DNA from: Athripsodes cinereus
Taxonomy: Eukaryota; Arthropoda; Insecta; Trichoptera; Leptoceridae
DNA: 64,000 nt
Assembly (NCBI GenBank): GCA_947579605.1
Contig: OX388310.1
Location: 6,137,557 to 6,201,556, forward strand
Direction of reading: 5' to 3'
Part shown: positions 32,850 through 44,640 of the stretch, one piece after another
How the letters are laid out: every line of letters begins with the position of its first letter
Position numbering within the stretch: position 1 is the first letter of the stretch
The notes under the pieces: model-generated
Database searches by the model: none
Seen by the model: the letters and a program-made list of their open reading frames with translations, nothing else
What the model was told of the DNA's origin: nothing
Translations under genes and position numbers: made by a program

Positions 32850-34680
32850 CTATGTTGGAAATAAGATTAAAAAAATATCAGAAATTAATAAAAATAGATT
32901 TATATGTCATGAAGTGTTAATGAAACTAATAATAATAGTAATAAATGAAGCACAGTCAACAGAGTACGACTGGACTAAGTAAACTCAGTAGGTAAGTAAG
33001 AGTCGTCGGTAAAGTAAAGTAAGTAAATACGGTCAGTTAGAAGAACAAACTTGCTGAATAATTTAACGAGGACACCTACGTACGTGTACGTTCATATTAT
33101 TTACGTAAGTACAACGTTGTTACTAGCAGCAGTGAAAATTTATTATTATTATAATAATATGTTATAGAGAGAAACCAACCGAAGTATTATTATTGTCATC
33201 CATCCCTTTCCTTCACTGCTCATCATTAATTATTTTGTCTCTTTTGTTACAAAGGGAGGAAGTAATCCCCGAATAAATGTTTTAGTCCGTTTATTTATAT
33301 GAAAGTATATTATTATTAAGTTGACAAAAAGAGGAAGAATTACATCCTACGCATATATATAAAGACTAATTTGAGCTTTTGAACAGGTGAAACAGTTTAA
33401 TAAAAATATTACTAACAAATTTGTTTAAACAATGTGTCATTAATTTATTGATTAAAAAATATTAATGTTTATATGATACTATTTTACAGAATTTGTATAA
33501 AAATCTAATACATACATACATTGATGTTCTGATCTGTCTGTTGTGTTAAGTTTTATACTAAACATAAATAACAAAGAAAAAAAACTATTTTATATCCATG
33601 TATCATATTTTTAATAGTTAAACCATACAACATTACCGCTTTTGTATTAAAATAAATTAAAAATCTTCCTCATTCAAGCACGAAAACATCGTGATACTAG
33701 AGTCAAAAATATAAATTGTGTATAATTTCGATTTTTTATTTTGTCATTTGCTTCACTTTTTAACAGTCAAACTTGATCAATAACATTTTATTTATTAATT
33801 TATACTTAAACTTTCAATGCTTTCTTCACATATTGACCACAAAACTTCTATAGGACATTTTGTTTCTGATAAAGATATTTATTTTCATAAACTGGTTGGT
33901 AATACGTTCTAACATCTAGCGACTCAGCCACAACATAACCCTATCTCTACAAATCTGTTAATGTTTACCTAAGCGAAACTGTATTCCAAACTAGTATGAC
34001 AAAATAATAACAGTATTTTAGGTCCATACATTGTATGTATATAGGACAATAAAGGAAGTGCTGTTATATCATCTTAATAGAGGTAAATCTACAGCAATAC
34101 ATAGACACTGTAATGTAATACCTACATAATATAAACGTGTGTGTTATGTAAGTAAATGTTATCATTAAACAAACTGTTACTTTAGTTTACATTGTATTAG
34201 TAGGAAGATTGATGGAAGACAACAATATACACTGTAGCACCCTCACTACTCTTCCAACACTATTTGACAATATTATGGTTGGAATGAAATTACTCTGTGT
34301 CAAGAAATGAAATTTTCAATGCAATAGCCATTCAATTTTATTTTCATTGAGTCAGTTGATTAAATCTTATTAAATTAAAAGTTATTTGTTTTGTTTTTAA
34401 ATAAGAGAATACAAAGAAGTAAATCAAAAAATATGTGAATTATTGCTATTAATTGCTTTTTGAATTAGCGTTGTTTTGCTTTGATACAAATAAGATATAT
34501 CCTAATCCTATTTCAAAGTCGGTGAATCCATCCGAAACGGTGAAAATAACGAAAACCACTAGGTTCGAATACCTTTTGAGCACGGCAAAATGCCTTATAA
34601 AATTACATTTTCAAAGTAGGTGTAAAAATATAACATGAGTAAGAGACATACAAAATATAGAAACAAAATGAAAATATTAA
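32850..34680. other. no gene seen
   Basis: AT-rich sequence with short GTAAGTAAG-type runs near 32990-33030. No recognisable coding or element ends. Confidence 0.4.
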
Positions 34681-34681
34681 T

Positions 34682-34793
34682 GGTCGGTTTCAATAATCTA
34701 TCTTTACTATCAGTTAAAATCTATTGTATGAATTAATATGTTATGCACTCTGTTTTTAGGAAATAATGGATAGATAGATTATTGGAACTGATC
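34682..34793. mobile_element. small MITE with 21-bp inverted ends
   Basis: GGTCGGTTTCAATAATCTAT at the left and, reverse-complemented, GATCAGTTCCAATAATCTAT at the right. Length 112 bp, no coding. A target duplication is not clear. Confidence 0.6.
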
Positions 34794-34999
34794 ATAAATA
34801 AACATAAAACATCAGCTATAGTTAAGTTTAAATCAAATATAGAGCAAATAGAATAGGAAGGTAAGTGAACTTATTCTAATCTGTGGTTCCCAAACAATGC
34901 ATACAGTCATAGTGTTTATCTATATACCCGTTATTCCCAAACCAATTTATAAAGTACCTATGCAATTAAAGTAGGAACAGCTGATAGTTTATAATATTA

Positions 35000-35030
35000 T
35001 AGACAAGCGTTTGTAACCCGGCATCGCTCG
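35000..35030 (+). repeat. GC-rich hairpin motif in AT-rich DNA
   Basis: TAACCCGGCATCGCTCGGGT folds as ACCCG/CGGGT. Similar CCCGG...CGGGT words occur near the ends of some insect transposons, but no element boundary is visible here. It sits about 70 bp before a minisatellite. Confidence 0.4.
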
Positions 35031-35097
35031 GGTTTAATTAAATAGAAAACCTTGCAAATACATGGGTTAAAACAACAAAATCTTATTGAAAAAAAAG

Positions 35098-35760
35098 GAG
35101 TAAGCACTTACGTGGATAAAAGAAGTAAAAAGCTCTTCCCAATGAGAAAACTTAATTTTTGACTCCCTACATGCCTATATCTTAGTATCAATAAATAGGT
35201 AGGTACCTACATCATAAAAAGCATTGCAAATCTCTTCTTAATGAAAAATCTTGAAGTTTGATACCTCACATGCCCATATTTAGGTAAAAAAAAATAGGTA
35301 GGTACCTACATCGAAAAAAGTGCTGAAAAACTCTTCCCAATGAAAAATTATGAAGTTTGATACCTCACATGCCCATATTTAGGTAAAAAAAAATAGGTAG
35401 GTACCTACATCGAAAAAAGTGCTGAAAAACTCTTCCCAATGAAAAATCATGAAGTTTGATACCTCACATGCCTATACTTAAGTAAAAAAAATAGGTAGGT
35501 ACCTATATCGAAAAAAGTGCTAAAAACCTCTTCCCATTGAAAAATCTTGAAGTTTGGCACCTCAGATGTTCACATTTATGTAAAAAAATAATAAGTAGGA
35601 ACCTACATGGAAAAAAAGTACTAAGAACCTCGTCCCGATGAAAAAGCTTGAAGTTAAGAAATCCCACATATTGGTAGGTACCTACATGGAAAAGTGCTAA
35701 AAACCTCTTCCAAATGTGTAAAAACTCGAAGATTGTCATCCCAAATTTCTATAAGAAAAA
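35098..35760 (+). repeat. 99-bp minisatellite, about 6.5 units
   Basis: The palindrome AGGTAGGTACCTAC recurs at 35197, 35296, 35395, 35493, 35593 (variant) and 35672, giving periods of 99, 99, 98, 100 and 79. Between them are GCTGAAAAACTCTTCCCAAT, GAAGTTTGATACCTCACATG and CCCATATTTAGGTAAAAA. The middle units are the most alike; the outer ones diverge, as in unequal-exchange arrays. Confidence 0.9.
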
Positions 35761-36529
35761 AGGGTAAACATCCCATTTCGTGAAAAAATTGTAGGCACAT
35801 AAATGTTAAAATATTATAATTGTCCACATTCGAATTTGTATTTTTGGTTTGCAGTGCATAAATGGGTATTTGCTATGAAATTAAAAAAGTCAAGAATAAA
35901 TTGTCACCTAAGTATTTACTCTTTATTCCCAAAAAACCTTAAAAATGGATTATCTGCATCCTTCAATATTTCAGAATATTTTACTATCAAATATTTCATA
36001 ATTTATGTAAAAAATATTGGGTGAAAATAAATAGGTTCCCACTCATTGAAAATCATTTAACATTGTTTATGGATTTTATAGGTAAAACTATTATTATTCT
36101 ACAGTATAGTTTTCTATGGTTTCATAATGTCTTCCATTATGAAAATAGCCCAATATGTCAAAAATATGCAATTTTTATTCACGTAATTCAAGAGCTTTTA
36201 TCATTAGCAAACACGATATTTTATTACGAAAATAAACCCTAAATATTTAGTTTCAGAATTGTTGTATTTATTGTTACATCCATTTTGATATTAATTCAAT
36301 ACAATGAAAATATTTGACTGTGAATATTGCTATTTACTAAATCTTGCATTAATTTTACATACATTTTGTTGCTAATTTTGTGACATGGTCGCATTAAAAT
36401 TAAAAAATCTTTATCAATACGTAAGATATTTAAAATGTTTTTAGCCTTAAACCTGCCCAGAAGATGAGACCTTGTATAGAGTGTATTATTTTACTTCGGT
36501 CTTTCCTAATTTCCGAGTCCATTAAGGAC
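35761..36529. other. no gene seen
   Basis: Two 73-codon plus-strand frames (35803-36024, 36021-36242) lack any motif and have AT-driven composition. I regard them as chance. Confidence 0.5.
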
Positions 36530-36573
36530 ATACGTACATACATACATACATACATACATACATACATACATAC
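36530..36573 (+). repeat. CATA microsatellite
   Basis: About ten tandem CATA units with one early interruption (ACATACGTACATACATACAT at the start). Confidence 0.95.
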
Positions 36574-36899
36574 GAACGGACTCAAATATTTATGTGTGGA
36601 TTACTCGTAGATGTTTAGAATTACTCGTACTCATCAATGCAATATTATAACGCAGATTTAGACAAAGTGTCGTTTTCCTCCCAACACTCTTCGACACTAT
36701 CATACACAAACAATATTTCTTCCTGTACTACTATTTAGTATAACAGAAACATCCCGACTACATATGTAAAATATTCACTTTGATTTCGTAAAAGATAATA
36801 AATGTTGCGAATATTGTGATTATTTTCACCGCCCATCTCATATCTTCTTATCGTTCGATGATTTAATATTTGTATAGTATTCTTCACGTTAGGTAGGTA

Positions 36900-37220
36900 T
36901 ATTATGTCGCCGCCTGATAGTTGAATTCATCAAGTTAATAGAATGGCTAGACGGTCAGTTAAATGCCGGCATTGAATGGATTGGCTAACAACAGAGGTCT
37001 AGCCTGATTATTTAATATAACTTTTATCACTACCAGCGCCACAGTGCCGAATAAAAAAACTAAATCTCAACAATCGGGCTAGTTTTGATAAGGCAGAATG
37101 TTAAGCGCTTGGAGGGTCATTGTGAATCAATGAAACGGCTTGTCATTCAATTGAATGCCAACATTAATTAACTAACTGCTTAGGCATTAAGTTAACAATC
37201 GCACAATGACACATATATAT
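36900..37220. other. higher-complexity unique segment
   Basis: Balanced composition compared with the flanks, no match to any repeat family in the window and no open frame. It contains words such as CAATTGAATGCC and TTAATTAACTAACTG. It could be a non-coding regulatory block or an unrecognised old insertion. There is no functional evidence. Confidence 0.2.
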
Positions 37221-37503
37221 CTATACCTGTCCATAAACGTATTATTTAAATAAATAAATCTTTTTTGGCCAAATTCAAAATATTATATCACAGTCGAAAA
37301 CTCCAAAAACCTGTATTGTGTCCAATCGAACCTTGGGTCCAGAACATCTTAAGAAAGTGTTGGATCAGATTAGGAAATAGTCTATTTTTATAAATAAGGA
37401 TATGATATTACTTACAATAAGTGGGAGTGAAACAGCAATATTATGTTAAGTGAACTTTTCGTATATAACTGTACAATTTTTACATCTGCGCAAGATATTT
37501 AGA

Positions 37504-37610
37504 ATATTACTAAACAGACACATCATCTGCACAAACAACTCTCTTTAGTAGGAAAATGGGAAAGGTGTTCCTGAGCTTACGAATCGGCTGTGGCTGGTTA
37601 CAGCAATAGT
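37504..37610. repeat. foldback family B, partial copy
   Basis: AATATTACTAAACAGACACA and TCATCTGCACAAACAA, then GGGAAAGGTGTTCCTGAGC and TTACGAATCGGCTGTGGCTG, match the left end plus core of family B. The right end is absent. Confidence 0.55.
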
Positions 37611-37654
37611 ATATTAATGTCATCGAGTGAAACAGCAAATTCATCATAATGACG

Positions 37655-37885
37655 ACCAGTGTGGCGCGGAGGCTAACGCACTTGCCTTTGAGTCACGAGG
37701 TCCCGGGTTCGATTCCCGGCCAGAGCAAAATGAAAAATGGCCTTTTTCAAATTGTCCTGGGTCTGGGTGTTACATGTATATGTGTTCAGTGCATTGTATA
37801 TATGTGTATCGTCGTGTTAGTACCCATAATACAAGATTAATATCTTAGTTTGGGACTAGCTCGGTCTGTGTGAATTTTCTAAAAA
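37655..37885 (+). repeat. tRNA-derived SINE, family T2
   Basis: Pol III-type signals: A-box region GTGGCGCGGAGGCTAACGC and B box GGGTTCGATTCCCGG, 30-odd bases apart, with a CGAGGT stem before the B box as in a tRNA. A non-tRNA body follows (GTCCTGGGTCTGGGTGTTAC) and a 3' part with TTTGGGACTAGCTCGGTCTG and TGTGTGAATTT. The tail type is familiar from lepidopteran SINE/LINE 3' ends. It is not a functional tRNA gene because the acceptor stem is missing. Confidence 0.75.
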
Positions 37886-38825
37886 AATGTATGTAAAATG
37901 TAATATTGTGTTGATAAAAAATCTCGAAGAATAAGTCCTACAATTCCAATAATACATATTTGTATGTCGATGATACAATACTACTTATCTCATCAATATA
38001 CCAAATAGTTTATACAAGAAATCTCTTATGGGTGAAACTTATTATCTATGTAACTAATGTCAAGAATATCTTAGAAAAAAATAACAATCTCGTTAATCTA
38101 TCATACTGGCTCGTAACTGAAGGATCAAAAGAATTTCATCTCAAAACCTTGGTGTATTAGATAGGAAATGTTTTCAAAATATGTATTTAATTAACAATTA
38201 ATAATAATTATATTAATAATATTAATAATAATATAAATTTTACTGTACATATATGTAATGTATGAGATTCAGATGTTAGCCATTTAAAATTACACAACTC
38301 ACACAAATAATGTGTTAAACCTTAACCGTACTTGACATTCAAATTACGGTTCCATAAAATTATTACAGAAATATTTAGTCTAATTGGGTTCTTTTTGTAA
38401 CAAAATAGCCTAGTTTCCTTTGTAATATCATGTTATATTATTCCTAAACATCAGACCTGGACAGTTATGATTAACAGATTAACTAGTTAAAAGACTTCCT
38501 TAAAATTTTGATTAATTTTAAATTATCGAGCAAATATCTAATTGTAGCCCAAAATATGGTTAAATTAAGTCCGTTACGTTTTCTGATTTACCAGTTTTTT
38601 TTTTCAAATATCTGATCAATCATTAGCTTAGATTATTTGAAAATTTAATAAGAGCACCAAAATTAATCGTTAATAGTTCTCGACTTTCTAATGCTCTTAA
38701 CCTTATATATGTTTAGCTCTTGAAATTTATTATATATACACTAAAAGTTGTGTTACATTTTTTGAAAAATGTAACATGATAATTCAATTTTTTTTTTTCG
38801 TTACCGAATATTTTTTTTATCTATT

Positions 38826-38935
38826 TCACCACAGAATATCCCACAAGTAAGGTAGCCAGCAGACTAACTGCATGTTTTGAATATAGAGGACATCCTCTCT
38901 GTACCATAATAAAATGAGACTCATCCCTGAATTTA
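38826..38935 (-). repeat. S1 repeat, minus strand, partial
   Basis: ATATCCCACAAGTAAGGTAG, CCAGCAGACTAACTGCATG, AGAGGACATCC and CTCATCCCTGAATTTAAT follow S1 in reverse. Confidence 0.65.
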
Positions 38936-38984
38936 ATTAAAATGATCAACATTCATCGAGCTTTTAGGATCGGTTTTATGCATA

Positions 38985-39125
38985 CGTAAGTTAATCGTAC
39001 GTCGAAATATTTTTCAGGCTTTATCATATAAGTAAAATGTCTCCTACAAACGTAGATAAGACGTTAGGAGACATTCTGTTCGTTGGTTTAATAGTCCGAA
39101 AAACGTTAAAACATGCGATTAACTT
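38985..39125. repeat. foldback palindrome
   Basis: Inner stem AATGTCTCCTA/TAGGAGACATT (39037-39076) encloses ACGT...ACGT. Outer words AAGTTAATCGTACG and CATGCGATTAACTT also pair. Next to it is a 22-bp tandem duplication (GCGTTATAATCTCTCTCA, 39160 area). Confidence 0.65.
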
Positions 39126-39244
39126 TGTTAACATTCAATTAACGTTATAATCTCTCTCAAAGCGTTATAATCTCTCTCATAGCGAAATTATTAACAACGT
39201 TCATAATGATCACATTCTTGATAATTAATCCGGGTCTGTATTCA

Positions 39245-39760
39245 TGTCCCTTTATTTAATAATATTATAATTTCATCTTATTTACACTTAACTGATTTTA
39301 ACTGAAATTAAATACCCATCATTATTATGTTACAACCCTGAAACAAAATAAACATTTGTTTTTAGCATTACTACTGCATTTAGTGTTTGTTTCCTATTAT
39401 ACAATATTAATTCAAAAATAGAATGCTAAAGTTACATACTTTCATTTAAATGATCGAGAAATATACGCAAAAGACAAGCTTTTAACTGACGATATAAAAG
39501 TAGGCACTTTTTGGAGTGTGCTTATTTTAACTTTGTATGCAGACACTTTATGTAAAAAAGTCACATGTGTAATAAAGCTATAAGACTGACTTTTTTTTTA
39601 CAATGGAACAAGCAAAATGCACTTTAAGGACGTGAAAAAAAGTTAGAAGATCTTAAGAACATAGTGCCTAATAAAGAACCTAAGCTTTCTTTATAATTTA
39701 TTCGACAATTCACCGGATAAGCCTTTTTCATGTTTTAGTATCATATTCATCCTCATCTCA
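39245..39760. other. no gene seen
   Basis: AT-rich; no supported feature. Confidence 0.4.
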
Positions 39761-39764
39761 CCCT

Positions 39765-40120
39765 TAAATGCTCCTCTTAGGAATACAAGGAAAAAAACAT
39801 CCCTCTCCATTCAAAACGTATCTGCGCCAATTGAGTAGCCTCTTCCCACGACATTGCTAGCGCATTCTGATTTCGTTATCATAGGAACGATGTATTGTAA
39901 AAGAGGGACTTCCGGGACATCGAAACCCTTATGGACGAAAAAACAATGCTGTTAACGACCAGCTACCACTGAACATTCTAAAAACATGGCCCAATCAAGA
40001 CCATCGTGTGTCCTGTATTACAGAGAGACTACAGGTATTTTCTGAGTACGCTGGCACAATGTATAATTTATGACATGCTTAAACCACCTATCGTTCGAAA
40101 TCCTTCTATGGTGCCTGTTT
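39765..40120 (-). mobile_element. degraded LINE C-terminal fragment, minus strand
   Basis: On the minus strand one frame contains LGHVFRMF, then with stops MSWEEATQLAQIRFEWRG and FSLYS before a stop at about 39783. It resembles the RTE-type ending (GL.W.EA...AQDR..W+..V.ALCS). The following CTAAGAGGAGC-type 3' sequence is the same word found in both arms of the inverted-repeat element at 18594-20024. Confidence 0.5.
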
Positions 40121-40315
40121 AGTATCATATTACGTACTTACATTTAATGTATAAACAAGTGTTTCGATTCGAGCAAATAAAGTACAATAACAATTACCTA
40201 CTGTGAAATTTTTGTCAAATTGCACAACATATAATTATGTATCAGACAACTAAAAACTGGATTCTATGAATTCTTCGATGATTTTTTTTTCCCTAATTTG
40301 AGCTTTCGTCAAAAA

Positions 40316-40410
40316 ACTGCTGCTGCTGCTACTACTACCATCACGATATATCCCACAAGTGAGGTAGCCAGCAAACCAGCTGCATATAATAAACATGCAA
40401 GCTGTCAAAA
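40316..40410 (-). repeat. S1 repeat, 3' part, minus strand
   Basis: ACTACTACCATCACGATATA, CCCACAAGTGAGGTAGCCAG, CAAACCAGCTGCAT and AACATGCAAGCTGTC: S1 in reverse, with a CTG/CTA-rich tail at 40318-40337. Confidence 0.75.
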
Positions 40411-40506
40411 TTGCGTGTTTTTTTTCTTTTTTTATGAATATTTTTTCAACTCTGTGTGTGTCTTTCTGAAACATATAAATAAATATCGCTAATAACTGAG
40501 CTGAGT

Positions 40507-40675
40507 TCGTCGGTAGCCTGGAGGTAGAGTCTCGGCCTTGTGAACAAGGGGTCCGGGGTTGGATCCCAGGTGCCGGCAAATTCCCCTTTCACGACACAAG
40601 CTTTTAGCTTACTGTGAAAGGTGTATTAGGTTGTATTTGGGTTTATAACAAAAACCCACATACAAATATCTTTAA
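40507..40675 (+). repeat. tRNA-derived SINE, family T1 (reference copy)
   Basis: A-box region GTCGGTAGCCTGGAGGTAGA and B-box-like GGGGTTGGATCCCAGGTGCC, then TTTCACGACACAAGC, AGCTTACTGTGAAAGGTGTA and GGTTTATAACAAAAACCCAC, ending in an A-rich tail (40670-40680). The layout is that of a tRNA-headed SINE of about 165 bp. Copies at 7008, 41790 (3' half), 49744 and 58673 confirm dispersal. Confidence 0.75.
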
Positions 40676-41249
40676 AAAAAAAAATTTAAAAAAATTTTTT
40701 TGTTGGAATTTGGGTAAGTTGGAAGAGATCGAGCCTTTGCAATGAAATCACCAACTAAATATTACTTAATTGTTTTTATTTTGAATGCATTTTTCATTAA
40801 AATTGTATTTATTGTGATCAATGTAGAGTAAAAAATCAATGTTCATATAAAAACATCAATAAAATTATATTGTTGAGTACATAACACATTACAATAGAGT
40901 AATAATTAATCAAAGAAGTGAAACTATTGTAGTTAGAAACAATAATAATTTGCTATTAACAGAACTCCTAACTGCTTTGTTAATTGAGATTCTTGAACTG
41001 ATCCAGTATTGTTAACAGAATAATATAATCGAGATACTACTTTCACGTCATCAGCTTTATATAAATGTGTGGCAAAAGCTGGACAAATCCATTCGTAGTT
41101 AAATGTCAGTAGAGCTTGAAAGTTAATTAGATTTTAACTGATTTCCATACGAAAATTGATTTTCTCCGCTATTTTAAATACAAATGTTTTTCATAAAATT
41201 TTTCTATTTTGAAAAAAGCAGTTTTAAAGAATGAAACACGAAGAATGGC

Positions 41250-41440
41250 AAAACCAATCAGAAACCTCGATTGGAGAACCATGTCTACACAATGTAACAT
41301 TGTGTAGAATCTAATCGGAAGAAGTGAGAAAGGTGTCCCAACGTGTAGACATGGTTCTCCAATCGAGGTTTCTGATTGGTTTTGTCATCTGCACCCAAAT
41401 CCGGTTAAACAATATAAAAAAAATAGTAAATATTCTAAAC
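41250..41440. mobile_element. foldback element, family A (short form)
   Basis: Arms of about 42 bp: AAAACCAATCAGAAACCTCG, GATTGGAGAACCATGTCTAC at the left and the exact reverse complement at 41343-41385. The centre has ACAATGTAACATTGTGT and GAAGTGAGAAAGGTGTCCCA. The sequence to 41440 (ATCCGGTTAAACAATA, TAAATATTCTAAAC) is shared with 61005-61060 and is therefore part of the element. Confidence 0.8.
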
Positions 41441-41552
41441 GAAGAATGGCTTTTGTGACTTTAAGCAAAATAAATATAATATTTTGTTTGTACTCGTACC
41501 CTTTGTATATCATTGCAATCTTCTCATAGCATTTAGAATTTTGGAACATTTT

Positions 41553-41720
41553 TTTTATTTATTTATTTATTTACTGTCTTAAGGGACACAAACAGTAACA
41601 CAATAAATATCAACATCACAAATTTTATCAATAAGCAAACCAGTCAAGATACTGCCAATCACAGAGCACAATGTGCAATGTCATGTCATGACAAATATGT
41701 TGTTAGCCCAAAATAATAGA
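41553..41720 (-). mobile_element. possible LINE 3' end with AAAT tail, minus strand
   Basis: An ATTT run (41557-41576) followed on the plus strand by ACTGTCTTAAGGGACACAAA. Read on the minus strand this is a 3' end ending in AAAT repeats. The layout is shared with 12465 and 43976, but there is no coding part. Confidence 0.4.
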
Positions 41721-41789
41721 TATAAATCTACATATATACCTACTTATATTTTCTTTTAACCTTTTTTCTATAAATAATTAAAAACAAGC

Positions 41790-41865
41790 TTTAAGCTTAC
41801 TGTGAAAGGTGAACAAGGTTATATTTTGTTTAATAACAAAACCCAGATAAATCTTAAAAAAAAAC
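41790..41865 (+). repeat. T1 SINE, 3' half
   Basis: AAGCTTACTGTGAAAGGTGA, AATAACAAAACCCAGATAAA and TCTTAAAAAAAAAC correspond to the body and tail of T1 at 40590-40675. The tRNA-like head is missing. Confidence 0.65.
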
Positions 41866-42519
41866 AAATACACTTAAACATCAACTTGTACCATAAAAAT
41901 GAAGTATGTCAGAAGCAGAAAGATCAAACCCTTGGATTGAAAACCCAAGAATTATTAACCATCAAGTTTTTGACTAGGTACCTTAAAACTATGGGTAGGT
42001 ATGTAATTTATAAAATTTTGATATCTCATGTTATATAAGGTGCGATGTTTCATGAAAATGTAAGTTTCTTTGGTCAAGTGTTTAACTATAATAATATGAG
42101 CATAAAGGAAAATTTACTGCCGTAATACCAACTACGAACAGGTATTCTCGTGGGAGGCAATAATTTATACTGACACTGAATATATAAAGAAAATAGTTTG
42201 TGTGTTTGGTAACGTGGGAATAATTTTAAATGTCGTGAAATAATAACACATGGCACCTTCGCAGAGACACGAAACTGGAAAGTAAAACTTCGTTTTTTTA
42301 AAATAAACCTAAACTTTGTGAAAGCCCATCAAAAAATAATATTCATCAAATCGACAAAAAAATACATTAAATAGTAAAGACAAATGTATTTAATTGTGTA
42401 GTTATTATATTTCACTTCATTCTTAAGACTTTGAACTCCGGCACGTTGATTCAATAGTCAGTAGGGATTATTTTTTTCTGTATTATGTCAAATATCCTTA
42501 ACATCAGTGTATAATTTAT

Positions 42520-42600
42520 GTTATGAATTTTTTGACACAATTGGATGTCGGGGATTACTTACTAGAAGTGTAGATGTCTAACATGTTTGACATCAGTGTA
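42520..42600 (+). repeat. dispersed repeat family D, partial
   Basis: TTATGTTATGAATTTTTTGA, CACAATTGGATGTCGGGGA and ACTAGAAGTGTAGATGTCTA match 19440-19520. Confidence 0.65.
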
Positions 42601-42808
42601 TAACATGACAATTAATAAACTTTTCATTTTACAGTTCACAAAAGATTAACATAACATCAATAATAAGAAACAAAACAATATTAAGTCATTACCATAATCA
42701 GAAATACATCGATATAGGTACATCGACAAATTAAACATTAACAGAAATAACAGACATCATTTATAAAAATGGCGGACTCCGTTACAAAGATATTCATTCC
42801 TTTATTTA

Positions 42809-42865
42809 TGCGGGGTAGCCAGCCAACCTACTGCACGTAACAAACATGCAAGTTGTCTTCTTTGT
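42809..42865 (-). repeat. S1 repeat, minus strand, partial
   Basis: CGGGGTAGCCAGCCAACCTA, CTGCACGTAACAAACATGCA and AGTTGTC are S1 3' words in reverse. Confidence 0.65.
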
Positions 42866-42899
42866 GACAATGCACAATAAAACATTCAGCATTGGTGGC

Positions 42900-43885
42900 A
42901 TACGTAATTGAAGAACTGGAGATGTCAAAATATTATCTTAAACGTGATGATTTTCAAATAACTGTCTCTTACAGAACGCTCAAAAACTAACAGGAAAAAT
43001 TGGCAGACCTATTTCTTACCGGGATCTCAACGAGTAACATAAACACACACACACAATATAAACACATGTTAAAATCTGTCCCAGTTCTGGAAAACCAGGA
43101 ATAGTTACTCTTCATTTATTATTCCTGTCCACTCATCTACCTTCTTCCTTGCTCTGTCTTTTCTTTGATAATCGTAATATGGAGTAATTTTAAATTTTTA
43201 TTTCTGAAAACCTTACTCAAGAACATCCACAATGAATCGTCAATCGACGTATTGAAAAATAATTAATTTAATTAAAAGCTACCTGAGTTAAAGTAAACAA
43301 ACGACGTAAATATTAATTGAAATATAAAAAAAATAATCACGTTTCTTGAACACAACTCTCATTATAAGGGGATTTTTCATAAAGTTTTTAAAAATGGTAT
43401 TGTTTATTTATTCCTGAATCTATATTTATATACAGATGGCAAAAAAACTTACGTAAATAATAATTTCTTTCAGAATGATTTTGTAAACTTGATCGTAGCT
43501 ACGTTCAAAAATATTATTTCTACCTCAAGTAAGAAGTATTTAGGTTTCGAGTAAGACCTTCCACTAAGTACATTATAAATAATAATATGAAGGCACCATT
43601 TAATTATTATTTTGTGATGTTATTTTGAATGACACACCGCCGTGAGCTTTTAAGTAAAGTAATTTGATTGAATGTTTAATTAAAATACGTCTCTATTTAC
43701 TCAATAAATTTACAAAAACCTTCAATAATTCATTATACATTTGCTAGACCGTACACTTATTAGATACTAGTATTCAACCCTATTCGATTGAGGAAAAAAT
43801 CCAACTGTTTTTTTAAAAAGAACATCGCATCAGTTGTAGTTGTAGAACAAATTAATTTTACTTTGTATTTTCTATCTGTCTTTCT
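42900..43885. other. no gene seen
   Basis: AT-rich; no supported feature apart from a short ACAC run near 43025. Confidence 0.4.
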
Positions 43886-43889
43886 ATCT

Positions 43890-43975
43890 ATTTCCTCACG
43901 CCGTATCCCAAGTGGAGTAGGCAGAGATAACGGAACGCCAATTAGATCTATCCTCACATATTTCTTTCGCTTCTT
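43890..43975 (-). mobile_element. LINE family H extreme C terminus, minus strand
   Basis: The minus strand reads EAKEICEDRSNWRSVISAYS then TWDTA and a TGA stop, without interruption. It is the cleanest version of the family H ending and anchors the other copies. Confidence 0.75.
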
Positions 43976-44130
43976 ATTTATTTATTTATTTATTTTTGTA
44001 CATCATCTTAATATAAAAAGTATTAAAAAAACAATATAAAATTTAAAAAACTAGGACGATATGCAGTGGCAAGATTATCACTACAAAGTGATTTCTTCCA
44101 TCTAACCACGACACATTGAGATATACCTAC
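43976..44130 (-). mobile_element. LINE 3' UTR with AAAT tail, minus strand
   Basis: On the minus strand TGGAAGAAATCACTTTGTAG with TGATAATCTTGCC forms the conserved 3' stem-loop (ATCACT/AGTGAT), and the element ends in AAAT repeats at 43976-43997. It aligns with 50350-50490. Confidence 0.65.
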
Positions 44131-44456
44131 CTAGTTAAAACAAATTAACTTACATAAAATATATACAAAACATCAATACACAACAAACGAAAAAAAAACA
44201 AAATTTAAAATAATATTTGTATCATGTATTTGTTATATTTGTAATAATATTTGTAAAATATAATTATGAAATTTAAAGTAATAAAAAATAAAAATAAAAA
44301 TAATATCTTCTACAGTCGTACAATAATTTCTCATGCACGCACGTCGATTTCTCTTACTCAAAACACGACCGTCCTTGAGAACTTGATCGTTTTTGATATT
44401 TTAAGAACAGACATGTTAACAATTCATACAAGATAATTATAAAAAAAACAATAAAA

Positions 44457-44640
44457 TAATCAGAAACCTCGATTGGAGAACCATGCCTACACAATGCAAC
44501 ATTGTGTAGAATCTAATCGGAAGAAGTGAGAAAGGTGTCCCAACGCTTACGAATTGGCTCAAGGCTGGCTTAGTGATCACTTTCGGTGTCCATGGACAAC
44601 GTTCACCAATTCCACCATTCTCACTGTTACGATGTAAGGA
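44457..44640. mobile_element. foldback family A left half plus extended core
   Basis: CAGAAACCTCGATTGGAGAA, GAGAAAGGTGTCCCAACGC, TTACGAATTGGCTC, then GGCTGGCTTAGTGATCACTT, CGGTGTCCATGGACAACG and CCACCATTCTCACTGTTACG. The extended core recurs at 60748-60842 and loosely resembles T1 SINE wording. The right terminus is absent. Confidence 0.65.

Larger units (their letters stand above)
38452..39238. mobile_element. possible hAT-like element with nested repeats
   Basis: The left end CAGACCTGGACAGTTATGAT and the reverse complement of the right end, CAGACCCGGATTAATTATC, share CAGACCYGGA and TTAA-rich subterminal words, a pattern of hAT ends. Flanking TAAACAT and TATTCAT are only partly alike and not in register. 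Inside lie an inverted S1 copy (38826-38935) and a palindrome (38985-39125). No transposase. Confidence 0.35.

Noticed and set aside
35098..35760. CRISPR-like direct repeats
   Set aside because: Contiguous 99-bp units without unique spacers in a eukaryotic context; a minisatellite.
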